Origin: Paenibacillus mendelii
Lineage (GTDB): Bacteria; Bacillota; Bacilli; Paenibacillales; Paenibacillaceae
Reading direction: 5' to 3'
Length of the DNA stretch: 64,000 nt
NCBI RefSeq assembly: GCF_024498075.1
Contig: NZ_JANHOF010000020.1
Span: forward strand, 1 to 64,000
Part shown: positions 9,726 through 17,799 of the stretch, one piece after another
Layout: each line of letters begins with the position of its first letter
Position numbering within the stretch: position 1 is the stretch's first letter
Translations under genes and position numbers: made by a program
The notes under the pieces: generated by a model
The model's input: only the letters and a program-made list of their open reading frames with translations
The model's database searches: none
What the model was told of the DNA's origin: nothing

Positions 9726-10125
9726 ACTTGTCCTTCCCTTCTCAATTTTATCTTGACATCGCAGCAAATACTCGCGGCATCGACAATCCTGCCGTTTCAA
9801 CAGCTGGAGCTGCCTCTTCAATTTCTATAGGATGATACTCCTCCATGAAAACATAAATCCAATGAAATTGATAGATTTGATCAATTACTGGCGATCTAAA
9901 TTTGCCGTTCAGTAGTCTTATCGTGATCCAGCATGTAAGCATATTCGTCCCTTCGCTCGACCAAGGATGTCTCGCCTGTTTTATAGCTGAGGACTTCGTT
10001 TTTATGATTTTCCATCATTTTCCATAAACGCATTTTAAGCCGCCGTCTCACCATCACTTAAGGATATGGAGTCCCTTGTGCAGTAACATGAATACGGCAA
10101 ACATTCATTATGGAATCACAATGAC
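9726..10125. other. Intergenic region upstream of the two-component operon
   Basis: No convincing gene is present. A 64-codon minus-strand frame at 9748-9942 has no ribosome binding site and resembles nothing I recognise; it may be a decayed fragment. The region must hold the promoter for the minus-strand regulator operon. No clear sigma-A pair stands out. Confidence 0.4.
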
Positions 10126-10156
10126 TTGACTTGGAGTTAACTCCAGGGAGTAAACT
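10126..10156 (+). promoter_or_regulatory. MerR-type promoter with 19-bp spacer and operator dyad
   Basis: The -35 TTGACT (10126-10131) and -10 TAAACT (10151-10156) are separated by 19 bp, longer than the sigma-A optimum of 17. The spacer holds the perfect palindrome TGGAGTTAACTCCA (10132-10145). A stretched spacer with a central dyad is the hallmark of MerR-family activated promoters, in which the regulator twists the DNA to realign the two elements. Transcription would start near 10163 and read the aldo/keto reductase and then the MerR gene at 11264. Confidence 0.88.
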
Positions 10157-10195
10157 ACACATGAGGGAAACCACATGAAAGTGAGGAACAATCCA

Positions 10196-11185
10196 ATGGA
10201 ATATGTGAAGCTTGGAAATACGGGCTTGGATGTATCTCGGCTTTGTCTTGGCTGTATGAGCTTTGGTGTAGCAGAGCGGTGGGTCCACCCATGGGTACTT
10301 GATGAAGAGCGCAGTCGTCCAATTATAAAGAAAGCCCTAGAGCTCGGTATCAATTTTATTGATACGGCGAATGTATATTCAGACGGAACAAGTGAGGAAA
10401 TTGTTGGACGGGCCTTAAAGGACTATGCCAACCGAGATGAAATTGTCCTCGCAACGAAGGTTCATTTTCGCATGCATCAAGGTCCCAACGGTGCTGGGCT
10501 TTCCCGAAAGGCAATCATGAGTGAAATCGATAAGAGCCTTAAGCGGCTGGGAACCGATTATGTGGATCTGTACCAAATCCATCGCTGGGATTACAATACT
10601 CCCATCGAAGAGACGATGGAAGCCTTGCATGATGTTGTAAAGGCCGGGAAGGCTAGATACATAGGAGCTTCTGCTATGTACGCATGGCAGTTCCTTAAGG
10701 CGTTACATGCAGCTGAGAAAAACAGATGGACCCGCTTTGTATCGATGCAGAATCATTACAACCTCATCTACCGTGAAGAAGAGAGAGAGATGCTGCCGCT
10801 GTGTAAGGAAGAAAAAATCGGTGTGATTCCGTACAGCCCGCTCGCATCTGGAAGATTGACACGTGATTGGTCGGAAACAACCCATCGTTCCGAAACCGAC
10901 CAAGTTCAGAAATCGAAATACGATGCGACTGCAAATACCGATCAATTGATTGTAGAGCGGGTTGCGGCGATCGCAGAACAACGTGGCGTCCCCCGCGCTC
11001 AAGTTGCACTTGCCTGGCTGCTGCAGAATGAACCGGTAACAGCTCCCATTATCGGCGCTACGAAAATGTCCCATCTCGAGGATGCAGCAGCCGCTCTTGC
11101 GATTACGTTGACACCTGAAGAAATGGCGTCGCTGGAAGAGCCTTATGTTCCTCATCCGGTCGTTGGACCTATTGTGATGCGATGA
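10196..11185 (+). CDS. Aldo/keto reductase
   Basis: This is a 329-residue NAD(P)H-dependent oxidoreductase of the AKR superfamily (TIM barrel) that reduces aldehydes or ketones. The catalytic tetrad is visible: Asp and Tyr in FIDTANVYSDGTSEE, Lys in LATKVHF and His in YQIHRWD. The cofactor-binding end is APIIGATKMSHLEDA. An in-frame ATG lies at 10175, but its RBS would fall upstream of or at the predicted transcription start. The ATG at 10196, preceded by GTGAGGA and giving the conserved MEYVKLGNTGL start, is preferred. The MerR-type promoter upstream and MerR gene downstream suggest induction by an electrophile or aldehyde. Confidence 0.9.
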   Translation: MEYVKLGNTGLDVSRLCLGCMSFGVAERWVHPWVLDEERSRPIIKKALELGINFIDTANVYSDGTSEEIVGRALKDYANRDEIVLATKVHFRMHQGPNGAGLSRKAIMSEIDKSLKRLGTDYVDLYQIHRWDYNTPIEETMEALHDVVKAGKARYIGASAMYAWQFLKALHAAEKNRWTRFVSMQNHYNLIYREEEREMLPLCKEEKIGVIPYSPLASGRLTRDWSETTHRSETDQVQKSKYDATANTDQLIVERVAAIAEQRGVPRAQVALAWLLQNEPVTAPIIGATKMSHLEDAAAALAITLTPEEMASLEEPYVPHPVVGPIVMR

Positions 11186-11206
11186 CAATTTTATAAGTAA
11201 CGATAA

Positions 11207-11236
11207 GAACGCCTATTCTATCAGATAGGCGTTCTT
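11207..11236 (+). terminator. Hairpin between aldo/keto reductase and MerR genes
   Basis: GAACGCCTAT pairs with ATAGGCGTTC (10 bp) across an 8-nt loop. Only a short T-tail follows, so termination may be partial, letting some transcripts reach the MerR gene. Confidence 0.6.
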
Positions 11237-11263
11237 GATCTGAATTCAGGAGGTGAAATCGGC

Positions 11264-11653
11264 ATGTTGATCGCAGAAGTAAGTGAACAATTTAACTTAT
11301 CACAGGATACACTCCGCTATTATGAACGCATCGGACTTATTCCACGCGTGAACCGCAATAAAAGCGGAATCAGGGATTATACGGAAGAAGACTGCAGGTG
11401 GGTTGAATTTATCAAGTGTATGCGAGGCGTAGGTCTTCCAGTTGAGACTTTGATTACGTATGTGAGGTTGTTTCAACAGGGGGATGAAACCATGGATGCT
11501 AGAAAAGAACTTCTCGTCGAGCAGCGTAGGCAGCTCGTAACCAGAATGGAAGAGATGAAGAATGTGTTAGAACGTATGGATGATAAAATTACAAGATACG
11601 AACAGACTCTACTTAAAAAAGAAAAAACGCTACAAGGGCCTAAGATTACATAG
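11264..11653 (+). CDS. MerR family transcriptional regulator (AdhR/NmlR-like)
   Basis: This is a 129-residue regulator with an N-terminal winged helix (LIAEVSEQFNLSQDTLRYYE then RIGLIPRVNRNKSGIRDYT) and a long dimerisation helix at about 75-120. It has Cys44 and Cys52 (EEDC, IKCMRG). From memory, the aldehyde-responsive AdhR group carries its thiol switch at the latter position. CAGGAGGTG precedes the ATG at good spacing. It lies downstream of the aldo/keto reductase whose promoter carries the MerR dyad, and no other MerR gene is in the window, so it is the natural regulator of 10126-10156. Inducer identity is inferred. Confidence 0.88.
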   Translation: MLIAEVSEQFNLSQDTLRYYERIGLIPRVNRNKSGIRDYTEEDCRWVEFIKCMRGVGLPVETLITYVRLFQQGDETMDARKELLVEQRRQLVTRMEEMKNVLERMDDKITRYEQTLLKKEKTLQGPKIT

Positions 11654-11860
11654 TCTAATGGACTTCCCTCGGTATAGGCGATATCTAGCCCACCAGAGTC
11701 AGTACGCATTTTTTCTCATCTTGTGAATTAAACCTCAACGGGTACATAAGATCAATAAATGAGCAGTTTGCCGCGGCAGCTGCTCCTTGTATTAAGCTAA
11801 AGGGCAGCAATGGGATTTTCCATAGAGGGTGAGCATGGTGATCAAAATAAGAAATATAAT

Positions 11861-11880
11861 AAGAGAAACTTTCTCTTTTT
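11861..11880 (+). terminator. Possible terminator hairpin
   Basis: AAGAGAA, loop ACT, TTCTCTT, then TTT. The stem is weak and A/T-rich but has the right order of elements for the plus strand. Confidence 0.4.
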
Positions 11881-11954
11881 AAATAGGGCTTTCGCCTTTA
11901 TTCTTGATTTTAGACAACATAGCAAACAGATAAATAGGTAACCACAATGATTGA

Positions 11955-11970
11955 TGAATCGTACGATTCA
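11955..11970. promoter_or_regulatory. 16-bp perfect palindrome upstream of the DUF817 gene
   Basis: TGAATCGTACGATTCA is perfectly self-complementary and lies 28 bp before the TTG start, just ahead of the AGGGAGGAG ribosome binding site. Its form is that of a repressor operator (TetR-like or similar). The cognate protein is not evident here. Confidence 0.4.
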
Positions 11971-11997
11971 ATGGGCCTAGGGAGGAGATAAACAGAA

Positions 11998-12771
11998 TTG
12001 AAACCAATCATACAACTCCTGCATTTTGGCTATCATCAGGCGATGAGCTGTATATTTCCTGTTGCCATCTTTGGAACCTTAGCTCTCTCTAGCGTAATAA
12101 CGGTACCTTTCATTCATCGTTATGATGCCATTCTACTTATACTGCTTGGAGTTCAATACTTCATGTACCGCAGTGGATTAGAGACACGTGATGAAATCAA
12201 AGTAATCTGTGTATTTCACTTGATTGGATTGTTGCTGGAGGTCTATAAGGTTTGGATGGGATCATGGTCATATCCTGAGCCTGGGTATACGAAGCTGCTC
12301 GGTGTCCCGCTCTATAGCGGATTTATGTATGCCAGTGTCGCAAGCTTTATGTGTCAGATTTGGCGGAGACTGAAGATGGACATGACTGGCTGGCCTGGGC
12401 TTAGGCCTTCGGCGCTATTGGGAGGATCCATCTATTTCAACTTTTTCACCCATCATTTTCTTCCCGATTTTCGTTGGTGGTTGACGGCACTTGTGTTTAT
12501 TGTCTTCCGGAAAACAAGGATCATCTATCGGGTAAGGACGACTACTTATCGAATGCCCTTAACGCTCGCTTTTATTATTGTAGGTTTTTTCATCTGGTTA
12601 GCGGAAAATATAGCCACATTTTTTGATGCTTGGAAATACCCTGATCAGCACCAAACCTGGCAACTGGTTAGTTTCAGCAAAATCAGCTCGTGGTTCCTTC
12701 TCGTCATCATTAGCGTCATCATCGTTGCCCAACTTAAACATGTTAAAGCTAGTCGAACAAGGAGCGATTGA
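11998..12771 (+). CDS. DUF817 family integral membrane protein (YoaT-like)
   Basis: This 257-residue protein has about seven to eight hydrophobic segments. It fits DUF817: FGYHQAMSCIFPVAIFGTLA at the start, LLLEVYKVWMGSWSYPEPGY in the middle, FFTHHFLPDFRWWL, and ENIATFFDAWKYPDQHQTW near the end. Function is unknown; the family is a predicted cytoplasmic-membrane protein. The start is TTG at 11998, chosen because GGGAGGAG sits 10 nt upstream and no ATG lies closer in frame. Confidence 0.85.
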   Translation: MKPIIQLLHFGYHQAMSCIFPVAIFGTLALSSVITVPFIHRYDAILLILLGVQYFMYRSGLETRDEIKVICVFHLIGLLLEVYKVWMGSWSYPEPGYTKLLGVPLYSGFMYASVASFMCQIWRRLKMDMTGWPGLRPSALLGGSIYFNFFTHHFLPDFRWWLTALVFIVFRKTRIIYRVRTTTYRMPLTLAFIIVGFFIWLAENIATFFDAWKYPDQHQTWQLVSFSKISSWFLLVIISVIIVAQLKHVKASRTRSD

Positions 12772-13034
12772 TGTTCCAGCTAAACGGGGACGAGAGTTGT
12801 AAGGTGGTCGACTGGATGCATGCTTCGCTTGGAAATCCAGCTGCAGACGTCGCGGAAGTTTACGTAATGATTGAGTATGCCGTCTTGTCACCGGAAAGAC
12901 CGGCTGCCTTCATTGCGTTCTTTGAAGCTTCACGAAAAGCAGCCTACAAAACTTGTTTCTATGATTCGAGACCATCTAGGCATTCCCTGAACCTAAACGC
13001 TTATTTCGCGCTTGAAGGCCTTATTTCTTTGTAA
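12771..13034 (+). pseudogene. Aminoglycoside/choline-phosphotransferase-like fragment
   Basis: An 87-codon frame starts at ATG 12771, sharing a base with the DUF817 stop and preceded by AAGGAG. VVDWMHASLGNPAADVAEVY matches the metal-binding Asp region and following helix of APH-type kinases, normally near residue 200 of a 250-300-residue protein. The kinase N-lobe and the Brenner HGD motif are absent. The end overlaps the convergent GNAT gene by 34 bp. It looks like the 3' remnant of a deleted phosphotransferase gene that kept or gained a ribosome binding site. A functional small protein is unlikely. Confidence 0.6.
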
Positions 13035-13921
13035 TAATTACATCTCGTCGCATACGAACCAAATCCAAGCTTCTTGTACAAGTGAAGTGCCTTCCTATTA
13101 TCTATGCCTACAGTTAAAGTGACCTCTATAGCTCCTGCCTTTCTTAATCGGGTTAGAACTTCAGCTAGCAACGCCTGACCTAGCCCTTGGCCTTGATGTT
13201 CCGGCCTTACGGCTAGTGTGGGAATCTTACCCATTTCTCCGACTAATTTCGAAGAGACGAATGCTGCTGGCATACCGTCTATGCTTGTTGCCAATATATA
13301 TAAGTCAGGATTATAATCCGAACGCTTAAATTCGTGAATAACTTGATCAGCCGTTTTATGACCGCCAAATGCATCGTTATAGATGGCAGCCCAAGAAGCT
13401 GCATCCGAATGCTTGGGAGAACTCAAAACATAACCCGGAAGAGGATCGGCTGCTATTCGGTCTAGTTGTGCGTTGCGAAGGATTCGTAGTTCATGTCCAG
13501 GTATCATATCCTGTTGAAGGGCTAATTCGGTTAAACCCGCTGCTCTAGAGTCAGCACGATGTACAAAGACGATTGTTCTTTCCTCACTTACGGCAATATT
13601 CGTCAAATGCTGAACAATGAATTGAAGAATGCGTGTACCAATCCCTTTTCTTCGCCAATCCTGATCGACACCAGCATAGCAATAGACATGAATACGATCG
13701 CCGGAATCGCTGAAGCATAGAGAGAGATACCCGATGATTTGTGCATGAACGAGGAGCACAAAGGTATTCTCACGAATTCTCTCCCCAGGCTCATCTAACT
13801 CCCGGTCGAATTCTTGTGCGGTTAGCCCGTATTGAAAGTTCAAGGGATCCTGGTTGATCATTGCTGCAATAGCCTCAGCATCCGATTGCTGATAGAGACG
13901 AATGATTACACCACCCACCAT
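13001..13921 (-). CDS. Tandem-GNAT N-acetyltransferase
   Basis: This 306-residue protein has two GNAT domains. The first (about 5-140) has an acetyl-CoA loop DQDWRRKGIGTRIL. The second (about 160-300) has LAVRPEHQGQGLGQALL and ends with NRKALHLYKKLGFGSYATRC. The Q/RxxGxG/A signature is intact in both. Substrate is unknown. RBS AAGGAGG lies 4 nt before ATG 13921; the next codon, GTG, is also possible. It forms a pair with the GNAT gene at 13931, 9 bp upstream on the same strand, so the two are probably cotranscribed. Confidence 0.87.
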   Translation of the reverse strand: MVGGVIIRLYQQSDAEAIAAMINQDPLNFQYGLTAQEFDRELDEPGERIRENTFVLLVHAQIIGYLSLCFSDSGDRIHVYCYAGVDQDWRRKGIGTRILQFIVQHLTNIAVSEERTIVFVHRADSRAAGLTELALQQDMIPGHELRILRNAQLDRIAADPLPGYVLSSPKHSDAASWAAIYNDAFGGHKTADQVIHEFKRSDYNPDLYILATSIDGMPAAFVSSKLVGEMGKIPTLAVRPEHQGQGLGQALLAEVLTRLRKAGAIEVTLTVGIDNRKALHLYKKLGFGSYATRCNYYKEIRPSSAK

Positions 13922-13930
13922 ATTGCCTCC

Positions 13931-14377
13931 TTACATTTGAAGCACGCGAATGATTTCACCATCGATTACTTCTTCACTCACTTTACTAAACCCCAATGAT
14001 TCATATAAGTGTCCCGCCGCTTGGTTGTTGGGTCTATGTCCGATCATAATCCGGCTGCAATTCAAGGTAACGCTCATATAGGCGATAAGCTCTTTCATTG
14101 CAGCCCTGCCATAGCCTTTGCCCTGCTGTTTCTCATCCATCATGAATGCAGGTATCCAGAAGTTCCCTTCCTCATCCGGCTTGTTGCAAAACACGATAAA
14201 GCCCACGATTTCATCATCCTCGTACACCGCGCGTAATTCAAAATCATCCATGTATTTGGATTCCGCGATCCAGTAAACAACAGGCGCCGGAAAGACGTTA
14301 AGCTGTTCGGCCGTTACCTTAAGCCTCGCACAGTCATACCAATTCTCGATCGTTACTGGCCTCAGGCTAATTATCAC
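13931..14377 (-). CDS. GNAT family N-acetyltransferase
   Basis: This 148-residue protein begins (GTG)IISLRPVTIENWYDCARL. GTG 14377 is preferred over an upstream ATG at 14410 because AAGGGGGGGG lies just before it. The acetyl-CoA signature is MMDEKQQGKGYGRAAM, and the end is YESLGFSKVSEEVIDGEIIR. It is related to spermidine-acetyltransferase-like enzymes, but substrate cannot be assigned. It lies immediately upstream of the tandem-GNAT gene on the same strand. Confidence 0.87.
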   Translation of the reverse strand: MIISLRPVTIENWYDCARLKVTAEQLNVFPAPVVYWIAESKYMDDFELRAVYEDDEIVGFIVFCNKPDEEGNFWIPAFMMDEKQQGKGYGRAAMKELIAYMSVTLNCSRIMIGHRPNNQAAGHLYESLGFSKVSEEVIDGEIIRVLQM

Positions 14378-14414
14378 AAGCAATTCCCCCCCCTTGATTA
14401 AAGAAAGCAAAATG

Positions 14415-14447
14415 GCCCGAGAGTAAACTTACCTTACCCTTGGGCCG
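14415..14447 (-). terminator. Terminator of the XRE-repeat gene
   Basis: GGCCC...GGGCC with an imperfect 13-bp stem, followed on the minus strand by ATTTTGCTTT. It lies downstream of 14570-15433 and upstream of the GNAT pair. Confidence 0.6.
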
Positions 14448-14569
14448 AATCGGCGGCAGTGTACGAATGTCGGCCGGCCGCCGGTCAATAAATTCAGATT
14501 TAATTTAACACGGATCAACTAGCGCTAAAAAGATAAAAAACGGTTATAAGCATCTTTTCCAATAAGGAG

Positions 14570-15433
14570 CTAAAGGGCAAAAGCCTTTCTCGCACATTCA
14601 TCCATGACCTCTGTACTGACGAATGGCGCGATCGACTGCAGGGCATGAACACCCTCTAGCTCGAAAGCCTTCCTTGCACATTCGTCGAGCACCTCATCGC
14701 TGATAAATGGAGCCATCGACACCAAGGAGGAGATCCCTCCAGCTTCAAATGATGTCCTCGCAAATTCATTGAGCAGTTCTTCTCTGATGAATGGCGCTAT
14801 CGACACCAATGATGATAGTCCGGCATCTTCAAAATCCTTTCTTGCAATTTCGTCAATCAGCTCATCGCTGACAAATGGAGCAATGGGCAACAATGAAGAT
14901 ATTCCTTTCTGGTTAAAAACCGTTCTCCCAATTTCGTCAATGGTCTCTTCACTGACAAATGGTGCTATAGGCATTAGAGAAGACATCCCATCGTGTTCAA
15001 AAGCTTTTCTCGCACATTCATCAATCAACTCTTCGCTAAGGAAGGGTGCTATGGACACGAGATCGCTTATCGCCATTCTATCCTTCACACTTTCAAATAC
15101 CTCATCCACCTGCTCGGTTCGGAGTATGGGGGCCACCTCCGAAATCTCTTCTATCGATATATCATTATTCTGTAAGTAACCCTCGGTTGTATGGTCGAGC
15201 ACATGCTTAAGCAGCTGTGTGCCTTTGCTGTTTTCGAGAATCTCATCGATACTCACACCGAATACTTCAGCCAGTTGGGGAAGCTTAGAGATATCGGGCA
15301 TGGTTTCTCCCCGCTCCCAATTGCTAACGGCTTGGTGGCTAATCCCCATTAGATCGGCTAACCCCATCTGAGTAATTCCCGTTTGATTCCTTAGCTTGGC
15401 AATATTTCTTCCTACTTTGACCATATTAAACAC
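14570..15433 (-). CDS. XRE-type regulator with a C-terminal 28-residue repeat solenoid
   Basis: This 287-residue protein has an HTH_3 domain at about 5-65 (NIAKLRNQTGITQMGLADLM, ISHQAVSNWERGETMPDISK), then at about 92-287 seven tandem units of 28 residues. Six are clear, with consensus hhSLhsIAPFhSEEhhDExARKAFExxG; the first is degenerate (EISEVAPILRTEQVDEV). Each unit is probably two short helices, so the C-terminus would be an alpha-solenoid suited to protein or peptide binding. GTG 15433 is preferred as start because GAAGGAG is 8-9 nt upstream; the ATG two codons earlier is too close. The protein ends within a repeat. It may be a peptide- or ligand-gated repressor; the target is unknown. 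Confidence 0.82.
   Translation of the reverse strand: MFNMVKVGRNIAKLRNQTGITQMGLADLMGISHQAVSNWERGETMPDISKLPQLAEVFGVSIDEILENSKGTQLLKHVLDHTTEGYLQNNDISIEEISEVAPILRTEQVDEVFESVKDRMAISDLVSIAPFLSEELIDECARKAFEHDGMSSLMPIAPFVSEETIDEIGRTVFNQKGISSLLPIAPFVSDELIDEIARKDFEDAGLSSLVSIAPFIREELLNEFARTSFEAGGISSLVSMAPFISDEVLDECARKAFELEGVHALQSIAPFVSTEVMDECARKAFAL
14573..15160 (-). repeat. Seven tandem 84-bp coding repeats
   Basis: These encode the 28-residue solenoid of the XRE-type regulator. The six downstream units keep an IAPF/MAPF core at the same register with no indels. Variable residues fall mainly at unit ends. Confidence 0.8.
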
Positions 15434-15543
15434 TGCCATCACTCCTTCGCTCAAGATGACTTCAGTGTATCGATTCCCGTGAAATCTGTATATCAAGTAA
15501 TGCTTGAGTTCCGTTTATACGCTGCTGCTAGAGCGATTCACAG

Positions 15544-16581
15544 CTAAATAACCGAATAAATTTCCGATAATAACGCCAACGCTTTTTTTTCCAATATTGA
15601 TAGTTCTCTTAAGATCGTTAGCATTTCTTCCTTCTCGATCGCGCTAAACAACACCCGCAGTTGTTCATACGGATACTTGTCTCTCAGCACACGGGTTCTA
15701 GTAGATATCTCGGTATAGATATGTATGGCTTCTTCAAGGGACTTCTGCGATTCCATATTTAGTTGATCCTTCATCTCTTCGAGGAAGAGCTTGGCATGCG
15801 ATCTGGCTTCATGAACGACTTCGATGACCAGGGCAAAATCAAACTTCAAAACCACATCATGTTGTATGGCGTTGATCCACTCTTCGTAAGCTCTTGAGCC
15901 AACAAAGTACGTTTGTCCAAATTCCTCGTAGACAGCCTCTTCATTCATGCGGAGGACAAATCGGATAGCCTCCTTAAACGTGAATAATTCATCACCTGCT
16001 GCGACAGGATCGGCCCAATGCAAGGAAACGATCCCGCTTGTTGTATCTCTTGGTTTAGAATGCTTACGTTCCTCTAGACAATTCACACACGGACACAGGC
16101 TTAGCCCTAGTAAGTTCCAGGGGATCACATCCTCACTGTGTTGATACCCCGTATGCCAGGAATCGATATAATAACCAACCTCATCATATCCCGTAATGAC
16201 GGAAGTCTGGTCAAGTTGAGCGATATGTTTGGCAAACACGGGTTTATTGGAATCCACTGCCGCCCTTGCCTTGTCCCATGCTTCTGCCTGCAGAACAGTG
16301 AAGGCTTCCCCCTCGGCAAACTGGTGGATCCCTTCTATTCGAATACCAAGATTGCGTGCGAGTCGATAAATCTCGGGTACTGGCGGACCTGCATTGGGGT
16401 GTATACAACGCTCATCAAGTACATGGAGAAAGGCCAAGCCCGTCATCCCATAAATGCGTGTTGGGGTTAATGGAATCTGATAAAAATCCGCAACCGATTT
16501 GATCGCACCGAGCTGAGATGCATCCATGCCAGCAAAACCATAGTTGTTGAGTGTTAATCGAGTAGTGAATCTATTTTCCAT
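15544..16581 (-). CDS. BtrH N-terminal-like (papain-fold) protein
   Basis: This 345-residue protein starts MENRFTTRLTLNNYGFAGMD. The segment SQLGAIKSVADFYQIPLTPTRIYGMTGLAF resembles the start of BtrH_N/peptidase C39-like proteins (split here: SQLGAIKSVADFYQIPL, TPTRIYGMTGLAF). GYDEVGYYIDSWHTGYQHSE could be the His/Asp part of such a fold. A usual N-terminal Cys is not obvious: the equivalent place reads MDASQLGA, so catalysis is doubtful. A helical C-terminal domain (about 215-345) is rich in Glu and Lys. A CPCVNCLEE motif near residue 165 could bind metal. GAGGTG precedes the ATG. Function is unknown. Confidence 0.55.
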   Translation of the reverse strand: MENRFTTRLTLNNYGFAGMDASQLGAIKSVADFYQIPLTPTRIYGMTGLAFLHVLDERCIHPNAGPPVPEIYRLARNLGIRIEGIHQFAEGEAFTVLQAEAWDKARAAVDSNKPVFAKHIAQLDQTSVITGYDEVGYYIDSWHTGYQHSEDVIPWNLLGLSLCPCVNCLEERKHSKPRDTTSGIVSLHWADPVAAGDELFTFKEAIRFVLRMNEEAVYEEFGQTYFVGSRAYEEWINAIQHDVVLKFDFALVIEVVHEARSHAKLFLEEMKDQLNMESQKSLEEAIHIYTEISTRTRVLRDKYPYEQLRVLFSAIEKEEMLTILRELSILEKKALALLSEIYSVI

Positions 16582-16662
16582 TACCTAGCCACCTCTCATC
16601 TCCTATTATAGGTACGCACCACTGATAGACTTGAGTCGATCGAATCATTCCTCCGCTCTCAC

Positions 16663-16696
16663 AACAACCCTTTACTGCCGGCAGTAAAGGGTTGTT
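16663..16696. repeat. 34-bp perfect palindrome, copy 1
   Basis: The arm AACAACCCTTTACTGCC is followed directly by its reverse complement, so there is no loop beyond the central CCGG. A 27-bp version is at 25218-25244 and a 13-bp piece at 17721-17733. T-rich sequence follows on both strands, so it can act as a bidirectional terminator. The perfect symmetry would also suit an operator. The flanks CCTCCGCTCTCACAACAACCC and CCTCCGTTCTCAAAACAACC (quoted at their first 20 bases or less) show that the similarity extends past the palindrome. Confidence 0.7.
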
Positions 16697-16812
16697 TTCG
16701 CGATCGGAATCTATCTACATGTTCATAGAATAAATATATTACACAAGTAAAATTTTGGCAATTAAAGCATCGGTATATAACGGTTATAACTGCATAGCAC
16801 ATGGATAATAAA

Positions 16813-16839
16813 GAAGCCCTTCCCGTTGGGAAAGGCTTC
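16813..16839 (-). terminator. Terminator of Spo0M copy 1
   Basis: GAAGCC-C-TTCCC, loop GTT, GGGAA-A-GGCTTC. On the minus strand the hairpin is followed by TTTATTAT. The same hairpin recurs at 26282-26308 after the second copy. Confidence 0.8.
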
Positions 16840-16876
16840 AGCGCGTATGCCGCAATGTAAATGCGGGTGCGTTCAT

Positions 16877-17656
16877 TTATACGTACTTGCGGATTAGTTC
16901 GGCCAGATGATTGGCAGCGTAGCTGGCACCGGAAGCAAGTTGATTGCGGTCGAACCGCAGCTTTACAAACCGCTCATCCGTATCCAGCGCTTCGGAGAAA
17001 AATCCGGCTAACCCGCGCGCCTTGCGATCGATCTGCAGCAGCAAGTCGACACCATTCTCATCCGGGTCAAAGATGATTTCCAATTCGTCCAATTGACCCC
17101 GGAACTGCGAGGTAGGGACGAACTCGAATTCTTGAACGAAAGGCAATCCATACTGCCTGCTGTAATTCGGTGCGTATTCGCACTCCACCTTGCGCAGCCG
17201 GAAACCGAGTTGTTTGACCGCCTCCAGAATAACCTCGGAATATGGGTGCGGCTTTACGCCAAGCTGATCTTGATCCTTCGGATCAACCGTTTCTTTAATA
17301 TCAAGTCCGGTTTGAATCCAGACTGGCGTTCTGCCCATCGTCACAGGCGTATTCGCCGGAAGCTGGAATGAGACGGGGAACTCGTAGACCTGCTCCGCCT
17401 TTACGGTAAACTTCCCGGCCAGCAGGAATTTGGAGACGGCTGCCTCCACTTCCCTCTTCGTATCGTTCTGCTCCCTCAGGTATCGCGTCATGATGAAGGC
17501 ATAGACATCGTTAACCTCCTGATCCACGCGCCCACCTTCAATGCGGACGACGCCGCTGATCAGGTCCCCCGCCTTCACAACATCTTGGTGCAGCATGAGA
17601 TCTACTTTAGCCGCGCCGATCCCGACACTCGCGAGCATTCGTTTGAACATGGACAT
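16877..17656 (-). CDS. Spo0M-like sporulation control protein, copy 1
   Basis: This 259-residue arrestin-fold protein of the Spo0M family modulates entry into sporulation in Bacillus. It starts MSMFKRMLASVGIGAAKVDL; the typical family region is VKAGDLISGVVRIEGG. AAAGGAGGAAATT lies upstream, and the frame extends to 17707, but that part is not conserved between the copies. It differs from the copy at 26345-27124 at about 34 of 259 positions by my count, mostly in the N-terminal half. The downstream terminator and 3' flank are also shared, so the two come from duplication of a block larger than the gene. Confidence 0.87.
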   Translation of the reverse strand: MSMFKRMLASVGIGAAKVDLMLHQDVVKAGDLISGVVRIEGGRVDQEVNDVYAFIMTRYLREQNDTKREVEAAVSKFLLAGKFTVKAEQVYEFPVSFQLPANTPVTMGRTPVWIQTGLDIKETVDPKDQDQLGVKPHPYSEVILEAVKQLGFRLRKVECEYAPNYSRQYGLPFVQEFEFVPTSQFRGQLDELEIIFDPDENGVDLLLQIDRKARGLAGFFSEALDTDERFVKLRFDRNQLASGASYAANHLAELIRKYV

Positions 17657-17720
17657 TACTGAATTTCCTCCTTTTTTCACCTCTTCACTGATACGATGAG
17701 ACAGCACAAGTGGTTTCGTT

Positions 17721-17733
17721 TACTGCCGGCAAA
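17721..17733. repeat. Half copy of the palindrome
   Basis: TTTACTGCCGGCA is identical to the core of the palindromes at 16663-16696 and 25218-25244. It lies 65 bp upstream of Spo0M copy 1. The second arm is missing, so it cannot form the hairpin. It could be a protein-binding half-site, a duplication scar or chance. Confidence 0.45.
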
Positions 17734-17758
17734 AATTCAATCGTAAGCAAATGAAAGA

Positions 17759-17799
17759 AGAAGCGACTAAGAACACCAGGTTCTTAGTCGCTTCTTCTG
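17759..17799 (-). terminator. Strong terminator at the end of the EamA gene
   Basis: An 18-bp perfect stem (GAAGAAGCGACTAAGAAC) has a 5-nt loop. It includes the TAA stop of the transporter, so the last codons lie in the stem. On the minus strand TTCATTTGC follows. Confidence 0.8.

Larger units (their letters stand above)
11654..11997. other. Intergenic region between MerR gene and DUF817 gene
   Basis: No gene is seen. It contains an AT-rich hairpin (11861-11880) and a palindrome just upstream of the DUF817 gene (11955-11970), both listed separately. Confidence 0.5.

Noticed and set aside
9748..9942. 64-codon minus-strand frame
   Set aside because: No RBS and no recognisable similarity; left as intergenic.
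16125..16470. Frames inside the BtrH-like gene
   Set aside because: Both strands show shadow frames, but the 345-codon minus frame has an RBS and domain-like sequence.
17759..17799. Attachment site or integration scar
   Set aside because: The long perfect stem overlapping a stop codon is best explained as a terminator; no integrase or tRNA is present.
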